This document shows, piece by piece, positions 4,209-5,180 of a stretch of 5,180 nt of DNA. Where the stretch lies: assembly GCA_040265175.1 (NCBI GenBank), contig JBDQGY010000270.1, positions 1 through 5,180 of the forward strand. The letters run 5' to 3'. The notes beneath the pieces were generated by a model. It made no database searches and was not told where the DNA came from. It saw only the letters and a program-made list of their open reading frames with translations. The position numbers were made by a program, and so were the translations under genes. This DNA comes from JAAZXR01 sp040265175. GTDB taxonomy: Bacteria; Myxococcota_A; Polyangia; Nannocystales; Nannocystaceae. Within the stretch, counting starts at the first letter, position 1, and the number at the start of each line of letters is the position of its first letter.

Positions 4209-5129
4209 ATGGTTGCACGAGTCCAAAATAACTTTCGCGTCCGCAAGCACTTTGGAAAGCTGAAGCAGATCATCGAGGTTCCGAACCTCATCGACATTCA
4301 GAAGCGCTCGTACGACAAGTTCCTCCAAGAAGACATCCCCGAGGATGAGCGAGAAGAGACGGGGCTGCAGGCGGTCTTCAAGAGCGTCTTCCCCATCAAA
4401 GACTTTAACGAGACCTCGTCTCTCGATTTTGTGAGCTACAGCCTCGACCGTCCAAAATACGACGTCGACGAGTGCCGCTCGCGAGGCATGACCTACGCCG
4501 CGCCGATCAAGGTGAAGGTGCGCCTGGTGGTCATGGACGTGGATGATGAGACTGGCACCCCGTCGGTCCGCGACATGAAAGAGCAAGAGGTCTACTTCGG
4601 TGAGATCCCGCTCATGACCCAGCACGGCACGTTCATCGTGAACGGCACCGAGCGCGTGGTGGTCAGTCAGCTTCACCGCTCCCCCGGCGTGTTCTTCGAT
4701 CATGATCGCGGGAAGACCCACTCCTCGGGCAAGAAGCTCTTTAACGCGCGAGTGATTCCATATCGTGGAAGCTGGCTCGACTTCGAATTCGATCACAAGG
4801 ATCTCCTCTACGTCCGCATCGACCGCCGTCGAAAGCTGTACGCGACCGTGCTCTTGCGGGCGCTGGGCTACTCCACCTCGCAGCTGCTCGATGAGTACTA
4901 CGAGAAGGAGATGGTGCACATCGAGCGTGGCAAAGAGGGCGAACTCAAGTTCTTCCGCGCTATCGACATGGACTTGCTGACCGGGCAACGCGCTGCGGCC
5001 GACATCCTCGATCCCAAGGACGGCTCGGTGGTGGTGAAGAAGGGCCGCACGCGCCCGAGACTATCGGACGGGGAGATGAAGTGCTATCAGGGCGCCTCGG
5101 GCGCGACCCGATGCGCGGGGCCGGTGTGA
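4209..5129 (+). CDS. rpoB: RNA polymerase beta subunit, N-terminal part (frame broken near the window end)
   Basis: RpoB forms one pincer and much of the active site of RNA polymerase. The ATG at 4209 is preceded by GAGG (4197-4200) at 8 bases. Residues 1-280 match the family closely: NNFRVRKHFGKLKQIIEVPNLI (7-28), the protrusion with VYFGEIPLMTQHGTFIVNGTERVVVSQLHRSPG (128-160), then RGSWLDFEFDHKDLLYVRIDRRRKL (186-210). From residue 281 the frame reads TRPRLSDGEMKCYQGASGATRCAGPV and stops with TGA at 5127-5129. Other RpoBs continue for about 1,000 more residues, with a GRRIT..-like stretch here. The rifampicin region and active site would lie beyond the window. rpoB is essential, so a sequencing indel or misjoin is likelier than a real truncated gene. 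rpoC would be expected downstream. Confidence 0.9.
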   Translation: MVARVQNNFRVRKHFGKLKQIIEVPNLIDIQKRSYDKFLQEDIPEDEREETGLQAVFKSVFPIKDFNETSSLDFVSYSLDRPKYDVDECRSRGMTYAAPIKVKVRLVVMDVDDETGTPSVRDMKEQEVYFGEIPLMTQHGTFIVNGTERVVVSQLHRSPGVFFDHDRGKTHSSGKKLFNARVIPYRGSWLDFEFDHKDLLYVRIDRRRKLYATVLLRALGYSTSQLLDEYYEKEMVHIERGKEGELKFFRAIDMDLLTGQRAAADILDPKDGSVVVKKGRTRPRLSDGEMKCYQGASGATRCAGPV

Positions 5130-5180
5130 AGGATACGAGCCTTTCGACGAGGATGGACTGGAAGGCCGCGGAGGCGAACG
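5049..5180 (+). other. Terminal stretch where rpoB homology is lost
   Basis: After the VVVKKGR segment (ending at 5048) none of the three forward frames continues a clean RpoB sequence. One frame stops at 5077, the annotated frame at 5127; the third stays open and reads AEAN at the very end (5168-5179). RpoB proteins normally have a ..EAN/AAN motif about 45-47 residues after this KKGR/EKGR point; here the distance is 131 bases against about 141 expected. This is compatible with several small indels in genuine rpoB sequence, but a chimeric junction is not excluded. Confidence 0.55.

Noticed and set aside
3681..4988. 435-codon open frame on the - strand opposite rplL and rpoB
   Set aside because: It runs antisense to two certain genes and crosses their intergenic region; its composition follows the codon bias of the + strand genes, and it shows no family motif. 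It is a GC-driven shadow.
1..5180. CRISPR arrays, insertion sequences, attachment sites or accessory systems
   Set aside because: No regularly spaced repeats, transposase frames or terminal inverted repeats were seen. The tRNA is not flanked by a duplicated 3' end, and gene order is that of a core operon.

Overview
The window is a conserved bacterial housekeeping locus read entirely on the + strand: the 3' end of tuf, tRNA-Trp, secE, nusG, rplK, rplA, rplJ, rplL and the 5' part of rpoB. This is the classic tuf-secE-nusG-L11-L1-L10-L12-beta block. The GC-rich codon use, the RpoB N-terminus (NNFRVRKHFGKLKQII, DFNETSSLDFVSY) and a long three-helix SecE suggest a deltaproteobacterial / Myxococcota-type organism, possibly near Bradymonadales. 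That placement is an inference from remembered family sequences, not from a search.

Layout. Bases 1-140 are the last 45 codons of tuf. Bases 141-346 hold no gene; they carry three short inverted repeats, one possible extended -10 promoter, a boxA-like string and a terminator-like hairpin with a T tract. No rpmG (L33) gene sits here, although many relatives have one. tRNA-Trp (347-422, CCA encoded) is followed by a perfect 9-bp hairpin, then secE (GTG start) and nusG. rplK and rplA follow after short gaps. A 230-base leader with several competing stems separates rplA from rplJ, in the position of the L10 leader. rplJ and rplL are separated by 100 bases holding a 10-bp hairpin. A strong terminator-like hairpin lies between rplL and rpoB, where other bacteria have the rpoBC attenuator.

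How it works together. EF-Tu, tRNA-Trp and ribosomal proteins L11, L1, L10 and L12 supply translation. SecE is a core subunit of the SecYEG translocon. NusG couples transcription to translation and Rho. RpoB is the beta subunit of RNA polymerase. The regulatory features in the gaps (L10 leader, attenuator before rpoB, possible L1 site before rplK) would set the ratios among ribosomal proteins and polymerase.

Unusual points. rpoB loses its family match after about residue 280 and meets a stop at 5127-5129, most likely because of indels or a misjoin near the contig edge. NusG has an insertion of about 20 residues in its NGN domain. rplJ has no visible Shine-Dalgarno sequence. Five of seven complete stop codons are TAG and none is TGA. 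I see no mobile element, CRISPR array, defence gene or other accessory system; this is a core region, and the interest lies in its RNA regulation.
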